A DNA stretch of 45,789 bases from Candidatus Abyssobacteria bacterium SURF_5 (GTDB lineage: Bacteria > Abyssobacteria > SURF-5). The first letter of the stretch is position 1; each line of letters opens with the position of its first letter. This document shows positions 17,716-25,476 of this stretch, in pieces. A program made the translations under genes and the position numbers. Under the pieces are notes generated by a model that saw nothing but the letters and a program-made list of their open reading frames with translations, did no database searches and was not told the origin of the DNA. Where the stretch lies: NCBI GenBank assembly GCA_003598085.1, contig QZKU01000038.1, forward strand, positions 1 through 45,789. Reading direction: 5' to 3'.

Positions 17716-18339
17716 TTATTTAATAATTCTGAGGATGAAGCCCCACGCGTTCAGCCAGAAAAAGGCGGGCGTGAAATATTCCTGCTGAATGCCGGAAAAG
17801 CCGATCTCGTTCACGACGCCAACGAGTTCTTGTGGTGAATAACACTTCGGATCGCCAAACGGGCGAAACAGGAAATTATTGAGCGCGGTCTTCCTCGACA
17901 TGAAAACGTACATGCGGCCGCCGCTCTTTAACGTGCGCCCCAGCGACACAAACCCATCTTTGATGTTCGGCACATACTCGAGCATGGCCGCCGTCAGGAT
18001 CAGATCGAAATATTCGTCCGGATACGACAGATGCCGGACGTCACCCTGCCTCATATCGACTGGAAAAGAACAGCGGCTGCGGAATAACGACAGCATCTGC
18101 GGAGATATGTCGAACGCATGCTGCTTTATCTCCGAGCTGCCTTCACGCGCTGCTTTGTCGGCGATCGCTTTGCTCAGAAGGCCGAATCCACATCCCGCAT
18201 CCAATATCTTTTCGCCATCACGCACATCGATCTTTCGGAAAACGAAGCTCCTCATTCCCTGCGGATACAGAAAACAATTCACGAAGATCCTGTACCGAAG
18301 ACTGGTCGATTCGTCATAGACAATTTCGGCCATGTTCAT
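17716..18339 (-). CDS. Class I SAM-dependent methyltransferase
   Basis: A 207-residue Rossmann-fold methyltransferase. Motif I is ILDAGCGFGLLSKAIADKA (about 45-63). Later elements are the acidic loop VDMRQGDVRHLSYPDEYFDL and LILTAAMLEYVPNIKDGF, then LKSGGRMYVFMSR. It resembles UbiE/Methyltransf_11 proteins acting on small molecules or lipids. A C-terminal hydrophobic segment (FFWLNAWGFILRIIK) may associate with membrane. The promoter of the nadE operon lies just after its stop, so the two units look independent. The substrate is unknown. Confidence 0.85.
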   Translation of the reverse strand: MNMAEIVYDESTSLRYRIFVNCFLYPQGMRSFVFRKIDVRDGEKILDAGCGFGLLSKAIADKAAREGSSEIKQHAFDISPQMLSLFRSRCSFPVDMRQGDVRHLSYPDEYFDLILTAAMLEYVPNIKDGFVSLGRTLKSGGRMYVFMSRKTALNNFLFRPFGDPKCYSPQELVGVVNEIGFSGIQQEYFTPAFFWLNAWGFILRIIK

Positions 18340-18527
18340 CTCGGGAAAAAACTCCGGGACACAACCAATTTTGGATTTTGGATTCTGGATTGAAGGCTTA
18401 ATAAGTAACTGGCTCTTCCCCCATGATCATTGGGCTTAAGTTGTGACATCTGCAAAAAAAGGGGACATAAATTCAAGATTTCGAAAGTGAATAGTACGGG
18501 GAACCATAATAGTCAAAGCGGTCCCGC

Positions 18528-19358
18528 TTACGGCTTCTCAGCCCGAACCTTTACGCTGACCACTGCACTGGCGACTTTCTGGACGTCCTCGAATGAGGCG
18601 CCCAGCGCATCGACCATGGCCTTTACAGTGGGGTCTCCAAGAAGGAGGTCGGCTCCGAAACCCGCCTCGCCCACAACCGAAACGTCCTTGAATCCGGCAT
18701 CCCGTATCGCCTGCAGATAGTCCTCCTTCAACGAGGCGCCCGCCACACACCCGACGTACGCGTCGATCGATTCCTTCACAAAATCCGGAAGCTCCTCGAG
18801 CAGAACGATGTCCGATACCATCAGGCGGCCGCCGGGCTTGAGCACCCTGAAGGTCTCGCTGAACACCTGCGGCTTGTTCGGGGAAAGGTTGATGACGCAA
18901 TTGGAGATAATCACGTCCACCGCGTTGTCCGCCACCGGCAGGTGCTCGATCTCGCCCAACCTGAACTCGACGTTGCCGAAGTTGTCTTCTGCTGCGTTCT
19001 TTCGCGCCTTGTCGAGCATCTCCGGAGTCATGTCCACTCCAATGACCTTTCCGGCGGAACCGACCTTTTTCGCTGCGAGAAAGCAGTCGAATCCCGCGCC
19101 CGAACCGAGATCAAGGACAACGTCCCCCTCCTTGAGAGAGGCCAGCGCAACCGGATTCCCGCAGCCGAGACCCAAATTTGCCCCTTCAGGGACCGACGAA
19201 AGGTCCTCGTCTGTATACCCGATCGCCTTGCTCACAACTTCGGCCTTGCTCGCGCTTCCGCAGCACGAGGCGGCGGGCGCACAGCAGGAACCGGAACTTT
19301 CTTTCACTCTTCCTGCATAGCGATCCCGCACCGTTTTTCGAATTTCTTCTTCTTTCAT
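18528..19358 (-). CDS. arsM: Arsenite methyltransferase ArsM
   Basis: A 276-residue SAM-dependent enzyme that methylates As(III). The N-terminal Cys-rich stretch is [15 protein letters not shown], followed by the ArsM signature region [20 protein letters not shown] and the SAM loop [12 protein letters not shown]. The conserved arsenic-binding cysteines are in SNCVINLSP and YVGCVAGA. The start is ATG 19358, with GAGGAGCG just upstream. It is the second gene after a Cys-rich AbrB-like regulator (12 nt gap) and should share that gene's operator-overlapped promoter. No arsR, arsB or acr3 is in the window. Confidence 0.95.
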   Translation of the reverse strand: MKEEEIRKTVRDRYAGRVKESSGSCCAPAASCCGSASKAEVVSKAIGYTDEDLSSVPEGANLGLGCGNPVALASLKEGDVVLDLGSGAGFDCFLAAKKVGSAGKVIGVDMTPEMLDKARKNAAEDNFGNVEFRLGEIEHLPVADNAVDVIISNCVINLSPNKPQVFSETFRVLKPGGRLMVSDIVLLEELPDFVKESIDAYVGCVAGASLKEDYLQAIRDAGFKDVSVVGEAGFGADLLLGDPTVKAMVDALGASFEDVQKVASAVVSVKVRAEKP

Positions 19359-19370
19359 TTTGCGCTCCTC

Positions 19371-19655
19371 TCATTCCTGCATGATTTCGTTCATCATCGG
19401 GCCGAGCATACCTTTCACCGTATCCGCGAATGAGTCGGCCTTCACCAAAGCAATACAGCAGACAGAGCCTTCATTTTCGAAAGCGACCACAGCCAACTTG
19501 TCGCCGGGGTGTATGTGGGCCCGCTCGCGCAAGTCTTTCGGAAGCACGATCTGGCCGCGCGCATCGATCGGGATGAGCGCCTCGACTTTGCAGCACGCGG
19601 CGTTTCGTTCTGCCGCCTGGGGTCCGCAGCATCCTTGCGCCAGTTTCCGTTTCAC
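19371..19655 (-). CDS. Cys-rich AbrB/MazE/SpoVT-domain protein, HgcAB-associated type
   Basis: A 94-residue protein. A swapped-hairpin AbrB-like domain (VEALIPIDARGQIVLPKDLR, then GDKLAVVAFEN) is flanked by cysteine pairs: CCGPQAAERNAACC before it and VCCIAL after it. The C-terminus ends in KGMLGPMMNEIMQE. From memory, this resembles a family that databases call HgcAB-associated and that also occurs beside arsM. The doublet cysteines suggest a thiophilic metal(loid) ligand, so it may be the sensor-repressor of this two-gene operon. That role is inference. The start is GTG 19655 behind GGAGGTG. Confidence 0.8.
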   Translation of the reverse strand: MKRKLAQGCCGPQAAERNAACCKVEALIPIDARGQIVLPKDLRERAHIHPGDKLAVVAFENEGSVCCIALVKADSFADTVKGMLGPMMNEIMQE

Positions 19656-19696
19656 CTGACCACCTCCCGTTTTAGCTAAATCAGTGCAATCAGTAC

Positions 19697-19741
19697 ATTC
19701 TGATTAATCAGAATTATACCACCCCCACCGCCGCCTGTCAA
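19697..19741 (-). promoter_or_regulatory. Consensus promoter with overlapping operator for abrB-like/arsM
   Basis: On the minus strand, a perfect TTGACA (19736-19741), a 17-bp spacer and a perfect TATAAT (19713-19718) preceded by TGG (extended -10). An 18-bp perfect palindrome, ATTCTGATTAATCAGAAT (19697-19714), overlaps the end of the -10 and is centred at the expected +1. Two further ACTGATT words follow downstream towards the gene. This is a very strong promoter that must be repressed by something binding the palindrome. Confidence 0.85.
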
Positions 19742-20008
19742 GAGGGCGTTCGCTTTTTTCCCAAACTTCGGCGTTTTATCCTGCATACGGGTGGGGCTTT
19801 TTCGGTCTGGGCACCCCCCAAGGCACGCGTCCCTTGCTCTCGCCGGCCATCCTGCATCTGGTTTACGGCCTCGGATTAGGTATCTTTCTGAATATTCTCT
19901 CAAAATTCTGAAGCGTCTGAGATCAGCGAGGGGGAGAAGAGGAGGGGCATGCGCCCACGTACTATGTCCCCAATTGAAGTCTTTTGCTGCAGCTGATACC
20001 ATAGCATT
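19742..20008. other. Intergenic spacer between arsM operon and HAD gene
   Basis: No gene is supported here. A TTGAAG (19974-19979), a 17-bp spacer and TACCAT (19997-20002) immediately precede the HAD start codon. That would place transcription initiation at the ATG itself. Nothing else is recognised. Confidence 0.4.
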
Positions 20009-20734
20009 ATGTCCGCGGAAACAAGAAAAGCTGGCAGTCGAAAAGTTGATGCTGTGATCTTCGATTTGGATGGCCTTATTCTCGACACCGAGCGAATCGC
20101 GAAGCGGTTTTGGTTGATGGCTTTCAAGGAGTTCGGCGTCGTTCTGACTGATGAGCAATATCTTGGAATAGTCGGACGAAATGTGCGGGATTCAAATATG
20201 GTCCTTAGAAATCTGCTCGGAGATGATTTTCCAGTAGAAGAATGCAGGGCCCGAATGAGGGAGACCTATTATGAGGATATCGCTCGAAATGGATTGCCTG
20301 TGAAGCCGGGAGTTCATGAGTTGGTGGATTTTCTGAAAATGAAGTCGTTAAGATATGCAGTTGCGACCTCAACCGCGCGTGATATCACCATGAGAAAACT
20401 GGAGCTGACTAACCTTGTTTCGAGCTTCGAGACAGTCGTTGCCGGAGACGAAGTCTCACATGGAAAACCTCATCCCGAAATTTTCCTGAAAGCAGCAGCA
20501 TTGCTCGATGCTCAGCCGCGAGCAGTCGTCGTCCTGGAGGATTCCTTTTCCGGCATCCGCGCCGCTAAAGCGGCGGGAATGATACCGATCATGGTACCGG
20601 ACCTCGCCCAACCGACCGAGGAGATACAGTCGCTTGCATATGCGGTAGTCTCTACACTTAGCGAGGCCAAAGAGATAATTGAAGAGATCCTCGGCCGCAC
20701 CACCAAAGACTATTCTCATGGCCCCAATACCTGA
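20009..20734 (+). CDS. HAD-superfamily phosphatase / beta-phosphoglucomutase-like
   Basis: A 241-residue haloacid-dehalogenase hydrolase. Motif I is VIFDLDGLILDTER (about 14-27) with the two catalytic aspartates. Motif II is VATSTARD. Motif III is the Lys in GDEVSHGKPHPEIF, and motif IV is VVLEDSFSGIRAAKAAGM. The helical cap between motifs I and II places it in subfamily I (phosphatase or phosphomutase of sugar phosphates). No Shine-Dalgarno sequence is seen before ATG 20009. Confidence 0.92.
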   Translation: MSAETRKAGSRKVDAVIFDLDGLILDTERIAKRFWLMAFKEFGVVLTDEQYLGIVGRNVRDSNMVLRNLLGDDFPVEECRARMRETYYEDIARNGLPVKPGVHELVDFLKMKSLRYAVATSTARDITMRKLELTNLVSSFETVVAGDEVSHGKPHPEIFLKAAALLDAQPRAVVVLEDSFSGIRAAKAAGMIPIMVPDLAQPTEEIQSLAYAVVSTLSEAKEIIEEILGRTTKDYSHGPNT

Positions 20735-20894
20735 TATCCTGATATCCTGATATTCGGCATATAATCCCTTGGAATCGGGAAATTCGAAATGTCAATCTAT
20801 CTTGATTTTTCCGCAGTGCTGGGATAGGCTGAGATACATTCGATGGAAATCTCAGCAAATCCTTTGCATCAATAGCGGAGCAGGAGAAAGCGAT

Positions 20895-22112
20895 ATGGGC
20901 ACCCGGTCAAAATCTGAACCGAATGGGAATATAGCTCAAATCATCGCCAGTGTACAGGAATGGGTACGGCATCATCCTGCCGGAGAGGGAGCCGCAAGGC
21001 TCGAGCAGTGGCTGGCCCAAAGGGAAAGGAAAGAAGAAGCAGAGCCGCTGATTGACGTCTTTGCCTGGATCGGCCAAACTCCCGCCTTGCGCCCGCTTGG
21101 ACTTTCCCTATTGGACACTTTTCATCGGATGACTCTCTGCGAGATCATGCAGATTGCCGGGCGCCGCATGGTTTTCCCCTTGATAGGAGTGGTGGCGGCG
21201 CGGCTGAATAATACCAGGCTCAAAGATAATCTTCTCAATGCCGATGTCGCCCTGCAGTCGCTTTCATATGCCACCAAACTGCTCGAGACGGAATTCGCTT
21301 TCTGCAGTATGCCCGACACCTCGGCTTTTGCCGAAAGCTACGGGTGCACAGTGAAGATGCCCGAGGATGGATCGGCCCTGATCACCAAACACGTGATCGA
21401 CAATCTTGAAGATTTAAAGCGGATTGAGAAATCCGGACCCGTTCAACTCGGCCGGATGGGCAGCACCTTTCATCTCATCACGGAAATGGTAAGCCGGTTT
21501 ACGCTGATCCGCGGAGCTCTCGATGGCGGACCTTTTTCACTTGCGGCGATACTGGGCGGAGTCGAATCAGTCTCGCGGAAAATCATTCGTGAACCCGCCT
21601 TTGTCGAAAGGCTCGTGCAATTCTGCACAAATGTCTCCATCATGTTTGCGCAATCGATGGTTTCTGCGGGAGTGGACGCCATAATCCTCGGGGACCCGAC
21701 AGCCGGGCTTCTCTCGCCGAAACAGTACGAAAAATTTGCCGGCCCGTATGTGAAGCAGGTGGTTGACTCGGTTGAGGTGCCCGTCATCCTTCACGTCTGT
21801 GGAAAGACGTCGCACATCATCGAGCAGATGTGCGCGACCGGCGTGCAGGGCATCAGCCTGGACACGCCTGTGGATTTTCCTGCCATTGTCTCCCGCGTGC
21901 CAAAGGATGTCGCTATCATCGGCAACCTGGATCCGGTGGGAACAGTGCTTAATGGGACTCCGGAACAGGCGGCAGCCGCCACGAAGCAACTGCTGGATTC
22001 GATGCGCGATGTTCCCAATTACATGTTTTCCACCGGATGCGAACTGCCGCTGGAAACGCCGCTCGAAAATATTCAGGCAATGATTGCAGCGGTTAAAGCT
22101 GAACGCAGATAA
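20895..22112 (+). CDS. Uroporphyrinogen decarboxylase-family methyltransferase (MtaA/CmuA-like)
   Basis: A 405-residue UroD-fold protein. It looks like the corrinoid-methyl branch rather than true HemE: a zinc site H-x-C in VILHVCGKTSHIIEQM and a late Cys in FSTGCELPLETPLENIQ fit the HXC-Xn-C pattern of MtaA-type methylcobamide methyltransferases. Other motifs are GDPTAGLLSPKQY and IIGNLDPVGTVLNGTP. An unusual N-terminal extension of about 90 residues includes an Arg/Glu-rich segment. The start is ATG 20895 with AGGAG 8 nt upstream. No corrinoid protein is adjacent, so the methyl donor is unknown. Confidence 0.85.
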   Translation: MGTRSKSEPNGNIAQIIASVQEWVRHHPAGEGAARLEQWLAQRERKEEAEPLIDVFAWIGQTPALRPLGLSLLDTFHRMTLCEIMQIAGRRMVFPLIGVVAARLNNTRLKDNLLNADVALQSLSYATKLLETEFAFCSMPDTSAFAESYGCTVKMPEDGSALITKHVIDNLEDLKRIEKSGPVQLGRMGSTFHLITEMVSRFTLIRGALDGGPFSLAAILGGVESVSRKIIREPAFVERLVQFCTNVSIMFAQSMVSAGVDAIILGDPTAGLLSPKQYEKFAGPYVKQVVDSVEVPVILHVCGKTSHIIEQMCATGVQGISLDTPVDFPAIVSRVPKDVAIIGNLDPVGTVLNGTPEQAAAATKQLLDSMRDVPNYMFSTGCELPLETPLENIQAMIAAVKAERR

Positions 22113-22344
22113 ATCGCTCAATGTCGATTCCAATGCCTTTGTGCTGTCACCACTTGAGCCAAAGCTGGAAAGAAGCAGAGCTTATATCGATTACAGAGGA
22201 TCTGAGCCGCGACTCCGCTTCGAGACAGAGATCACTGTAATTCAAAACCGCCGCGCCCTTCTGTAACCCCGAGGCGACTGAGTTCTCCAAGCACAGACGC
22301 AGCTGGTCCAACCGGCTCACCGCCGGGCGAGCCCTTTCGAGGAG

Positions 22345-23355
22345 ATGAGGACGATGAATGAGACAAACGTGTATCAGGAACTTGCCGAAAGAATCATGAT
22401 GGGTCATTCCGACGACGTCAAGCAACTGTTCAGGATGGTCGCCGACGAAGAGGAGGCAAGACTGCTGCTGGCGTTGCCGGCGACGCCGTCCGAACTAGCC
22501 GAGGCCACAGGCCGGCCACAGGATGAAGTGCAGAAGTCTCTGGACGCGCTGTTTCAGCGGGGACTGGCGATCGTGTCGAGCGGCTCGGGCAAATATCGGA
22601 TGTGCAGGGACGTAATCCAATTTCATGATGCCACCGCGCTGTGGCCGAAAGCGTCGAAGGAATTTCTCGACTTATGGAAAAAGTGGACGGAAAAGGAATG
22701 GGCGTCGACCGCCAAGATGTTCGAAGGATTTCTTTCGCATCCTCCGCAGAGGATCGTGCCCGTTGACGCCGCAATCGAAGACAGGACCGCGATTCTGCAT
22801 TATGAGAATGTTAAGGAGATCATCGAGGCGGCCCGAAGAATCGCGGTGACCAGGTGCGCGTGCCGCGTGGTCGACGGCAAATGCCGGAAGCCGCTCGAGG
22901 TGTGCGTTCAGATAAACCGGGGCGCCGACTACGCGATTGCCCGGGGAACGGGAAGAGAGATCGAAAAGGCCGAGGCTTTGGAGATCATGCGAACGGCCGA
23001 GGAGGCCGGCCTCGTCCATGTGACGATGAACAGCGAGCACACCGACCACTATATATGCAATTGCTGTCCGGACTGCTGCATCGGACTGCAGGCGCTCCTC
23101 TCGAAAGAGGGCGCGAAATTCGTCTCGCCGTCAAGATTCCAGGCGGTCGTCGATGAGGAATCGTGTATCGGCTGCGAATCCTGCATCGACCGCTGTTATT
23201 TCGGCGCCCTCACGCTGGAGGAGAAGGGGGGCGAGACAAAGGCGGCCGTGGACAGCGAGAAATGCGCGGGCTGCGGCCTCTGCGCGGTCGTGTGCCCCTC
23301 CGACGCAATACGGTTTCACGAGGTCCGCCCGCCCGATTTCATCCCGGCATCTTGA
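22345..23355 (+). CDS. Winged-helix plus double 4Fe-4S ferredoxin protein
   Basis: A 336-residue protein with three parts. The N-terminal winged-helix-like region (about 20-90) includes ATPSELAEATGRPQDEVQ. The middle region carries cysteine groups TRCACRVVDGKCRKPLEVC and CNCCPDCC. The C-terminal pair of 4Fe-4S ferredoxin motifs is CIGCESCIDRCYFGAL and CAGCGLCAVVCPSDAI. It probably passes electrons in an anaerobic pathway, perhaps to reactivate a corrinoid protein serving the upstream UroD-type methyltransferase; that link is inference from position. ATG 22345 follows GAGGAG; ATG 22354 is a possible alternative. Confidence 0.82.
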   Translation: MRTMNETNVYQELAERIMMGHSDDVKQLFRMVADEEEARLLLALPATPSELAEATGRPQDEVQKSLDALFQRGLAIVSSGSGKYRMCRDVIQFHDATALWPKASKEFLDLWKKWTEKEWASTAKMFEGFLSHPPQRIVPVDAAIEDRTAILHYENVKEIIEAARRIAVTRCACRVVDGKCRKPLEVCVQINRGADYAIARGTGREIEKAEALEIMRTAEEAGLVHVTMNSEHTDHYICNCCPDCCIGLQALLSKEGAKFVSPSRFQAVVDEESCIGCESCIDRCYFGALTLEEKGGETKAAVDSEKCAGCGLCAVVCPSDAIRFHEVRPPDFIPAS

Positions 23356-23375
23356 GTCCGGGCTGGTGATGCGGG

Positions 23376-24182
23376 CTACTCTTTTGTTCCACCGCGAATT
23401 TTCGCGAGAAAATCGAGCACTATCCGGTTAAATTGCGTCGGCGCCTCGATTGCGGCCGCGTGGCCGGTGGGCAACAGATGCAGTTCCGCTTTCTCGATGG
23501 CTTTGTTCATCGATTCCGCAACACTCACGTCCATCAATCCGTCATGCTCGCCCGCGATAATCAGCACCGGACACCTGAGCCGGTTCAATTCGACGGGGCT
23601 GTCAATCGCGCCGACAATCGCCTGCATGATCGCGTAATATTCCGATGGATTGTTCTGCAGTTTTACGCTCTTGTATCTCTGAAACGCCGGCGGGTTCCTC
23701 TGTCCAAAATCCGGCGAGAAAGAGGCGCTTGTCATGATCTCGGAAATGAGATCGTTGTCGCCCTGCTGGAGAATCCCGGCCATCATGCTTCGCCGTTCTT
23801 CCATGTCGGGACTCGGCGCCGCGCCAATGCCGCTGTTGGCGAATATCAGGCCCTCGGTCATCTCCGGGTGCTTCAGCGCGAATTCCAGCGCGATGCGCCC
23901 GCCCATCGAATACCCCAGCACGCACGCGGATTCGATCTGAAGGGCGCGGAGCAACTCATACAGATCGTCCGCAAAGAGACTCATCGAGTACGGCTGCTTC
24001 CCTGCTTCAGTTCGGCCGAATCCCCTGACATCGTACGTGAGAACGCGGTATCGCTTCGAGAATTCCGGCGCCTGGTTGTACCACATGTTAAGATTGTCGC
24101 TGAACCCGTGAATCAGGACGATCCAACCGCCTGAACCGGACAACTCGTAATTCATTTTGATTCCATTGGCGGATATCCTCAT
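23376..24182 (-). CDS. Alpha/beta-hydrolase
   Basis: A 268-residue hydrolase with oxyanion region VLIHGFSDNLNMWYNQ, nucleophile elbow CVLGYSMGGRIALEF (Ser in GYSMGG), catalytic Asp in IIAGEHDGLMD and His in LLPTGHAAAIEAP. It resembles the 3-oxoadipate enol-lactonase/lipase group; the substrate is not predictable. I chose ATG 24182 because AAGGAGGT lies 4 nt upstream. An extended -10 promoter is at 24213-24221. It converges on the ferredoxin-type gene. Confidence 0.92.
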   Translation of the reverse strand: MRISANGIKMNYELSGSGGWIVLIHGFSDNLNMWYNQAPEFSKRYRVLTYDVRGFGRTEAGKQPYSMSLFADDLYELLRALQIESACVLGYSMGGRIALEFALKHPEMTEGLIFANSGIGAAPSPDMEERRSMMAGILQQGDNDLISEIMTSASFSPDFGQRNPPAFQRYKSVKLQNNPSEYYAIMQAIVGAIDSPVELNRLRCPVLIIAGEHDGLMDVSVAESMNKAIEKAELHLLPTGHAAAIEAPTQFNRIVLDFLAKIRGGTKE

Positions 24183-24212
24183 CGCGACCTCCTTGCAGAC
24201 TGACATAACGAC

Positions 24213-24221
24213 ATTATATCA
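24213..24221 (-). promoter_or_regulatory. Extended -10 promoter of the hydrolase
   Basis: TGATATAAT on the minus strand combines TGn with a perfect TATAAT. No good -35 is present, as is common for extended -10 promoters. The leader would be about 25 nt. Confidence 0.5.
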
Positions 24222-24335
24222 TTTTGATCCGCCGGAATCGTACGGGAAATCACGAGCTGACGCCGGATTGATTTTCTGGAAAATTGTCGTCGATGGTTTC
24301 TTCATCACCTCCAGTCAATACGTCTGCCTCGACGC

Positions 24336-25160
24336 CTAGGCGGCTTTCTGCCTTCTGCGAAAAATTATCTTTTCGCCCGGTCCTCTTGTTCTTCCCACCA
24401 CTCCTCCGAATCCCGCAGCGGCGCCGGTGAGAACGAGCATTATGAACGACGCTAATGCGGCTCTGCTGATCCCGCCGGCTACATTTTCGGCTGCCTGACG
24501 CATCTGGGGCTCCGCTTCCTGAAGCGTAGTTTCAGTACGCCTGACAAAGTCTTCGGCTTCCTGTCTGGACATACCGGTGTTTTGCTCAAGAAGAGCGACC
24601 ACTCTTTCGCGCTCCTGCTGCGTTGCGCCGCCTCGCGCCATATCTCCAACTGCCGAATACAGATTTCTCGCGAATTGCTGGTTCTCCTGGGCTCCCACGA
24701 TTTCCTGAATCTCCCCGGAAACGTCCGCCGGCAGCAATGCGGTAACAGCCTGACCAGAACCGGAGAGCACGCTTCCGATCATGCCGAATCCGCCCCCGAT
24801 AATGGCGCCTACCGCGCTGGTGATGAAGTACGCCGAGAGCAGTATCACCAATCCCCAGGTGATAATGCCATGAAGCGCGGCGTCAAAAATGCGCTGGAGA
24901 CCCGCCAACCTGCCGGCAACCCAGCCGCCGGCAAAGAGCGCTATGATACTACTGACGATCCACCAGATAGCGCTGCCAATGCCCAGGCCGCCGAATGGAT
25001 TCTGCTCTGATGCGGGATCAATTGTCGCAAAGCCTATCGCCAGCCCCAGCGTAATCAGCGTCAACTGGACAACCACGGCGACTACGGCGCCCGCAAATAT
25101 GGCTCCCCACGAAATGCGACTCAGTATACCAACGGGTACGCCTCGAATGTCCTCTTTCAT
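24336..25160 (-). CDS. Multi-pass membrane protein of unknown function (PhnA-like type)
   Basis: A 274-residue protein with an N-terminal membrane block. A first segment includes WGAIFAGAVVAVVVQLTLI, then IWWIVSSIIALFAGGWVAGRL, then a pair near GIITWGLVILLSAYFITS. A soluble, Glu/Gln-rich helical stretch of about 90 residues follows, and a final membrane segment before a basic tail (FRRRQKAA). Such proteins are often labelled PhnA-like, without an established function. ATG 25160 is behind AGGAGGT. It is transcribed away from the patatin gene. Confidence 0.8.
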   Translation of the reverse strand: MKEDIRGVPVGILSRISWGAIFAGAVVAVVVQLTLITLGLAIGFATIDPASEQNPFGGLGIGSAIWWIVSSIIALFAGGWVAGRLAGLQRIFDAALHGIITWGLVILLSAYFITSAVGAIIGGGFGMIGSVLSGSGQAVTALLPADVSGEIQEIVGAQENQQFARNLYSAVGDMARGGATQQERERVVALLEQNTGMSRQEAEDFVRRTETTLQEAEPQMRQAAENVAGGISRAALASFIMLVLTGAAAGFGGVVGRTRGPGEKIIFRRRQKAA

Positions 25161-25296
25161 GAAAAACGACCTCCTTCTTGGACATCTACACAGCCTGTTC
25201 GGCTGCAGTAAGACCAGTATAAAACTAGTTACCTCACAATAAAAATGTAACACCCTTTTCGATTGTTTGCAAACGGCAGCAAGGGCGCATGACCGG

Positions 25297-25420
25297 GAAA
25301 GACAGGTCGCGCTCGGGATTGTCCCCCGTGCGGAAGGGACTGGCTCCATTTACGGAATTCACGCTTTTGTGAATTCGTGGAATGGCCCCTTTCCCCGGAG
25401 CAGGAGCCAGTCGCTCAACC
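25297..25420 (-). repeat. Dispersed palindromic repeat, copy C (reversed)
   Basis: Third copy of the repeat, in opposite orientation. GGGACTGGCTCCATT (25336-25350) leads into TACGGAATTC (25351-25360) and GAATTCGTG (25371-25379). It fills the spacer before the patatin gene. Confidence 0.7.
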
Positions 25421-25445
25421 GTCGGGCATTCTCTTCCCCTCTTTG

Positions 25446-25454
25446 TGGTATAAT
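25446..25454 (+). promoter_or_regulatory. Extended -10 promoter of the patatin gene
   Basis: TGGTATAAT provides both TGn and a perfect TATAAT, 22 bp upstream of ATG 25477. No recognisable -35 is present. Confidence 0.5.
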
Positions 25455-25476
25455 TTTTATTCACTACCGAGTCAAG

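Noticed and set aside
18528-19655. HgcA/HgcB mercury methylation genes near the AbrB-like protein
   Set aside because: No corrinoid HgcA or ferredoxin HgcB sequence is present; the partner is clearly ArsM.
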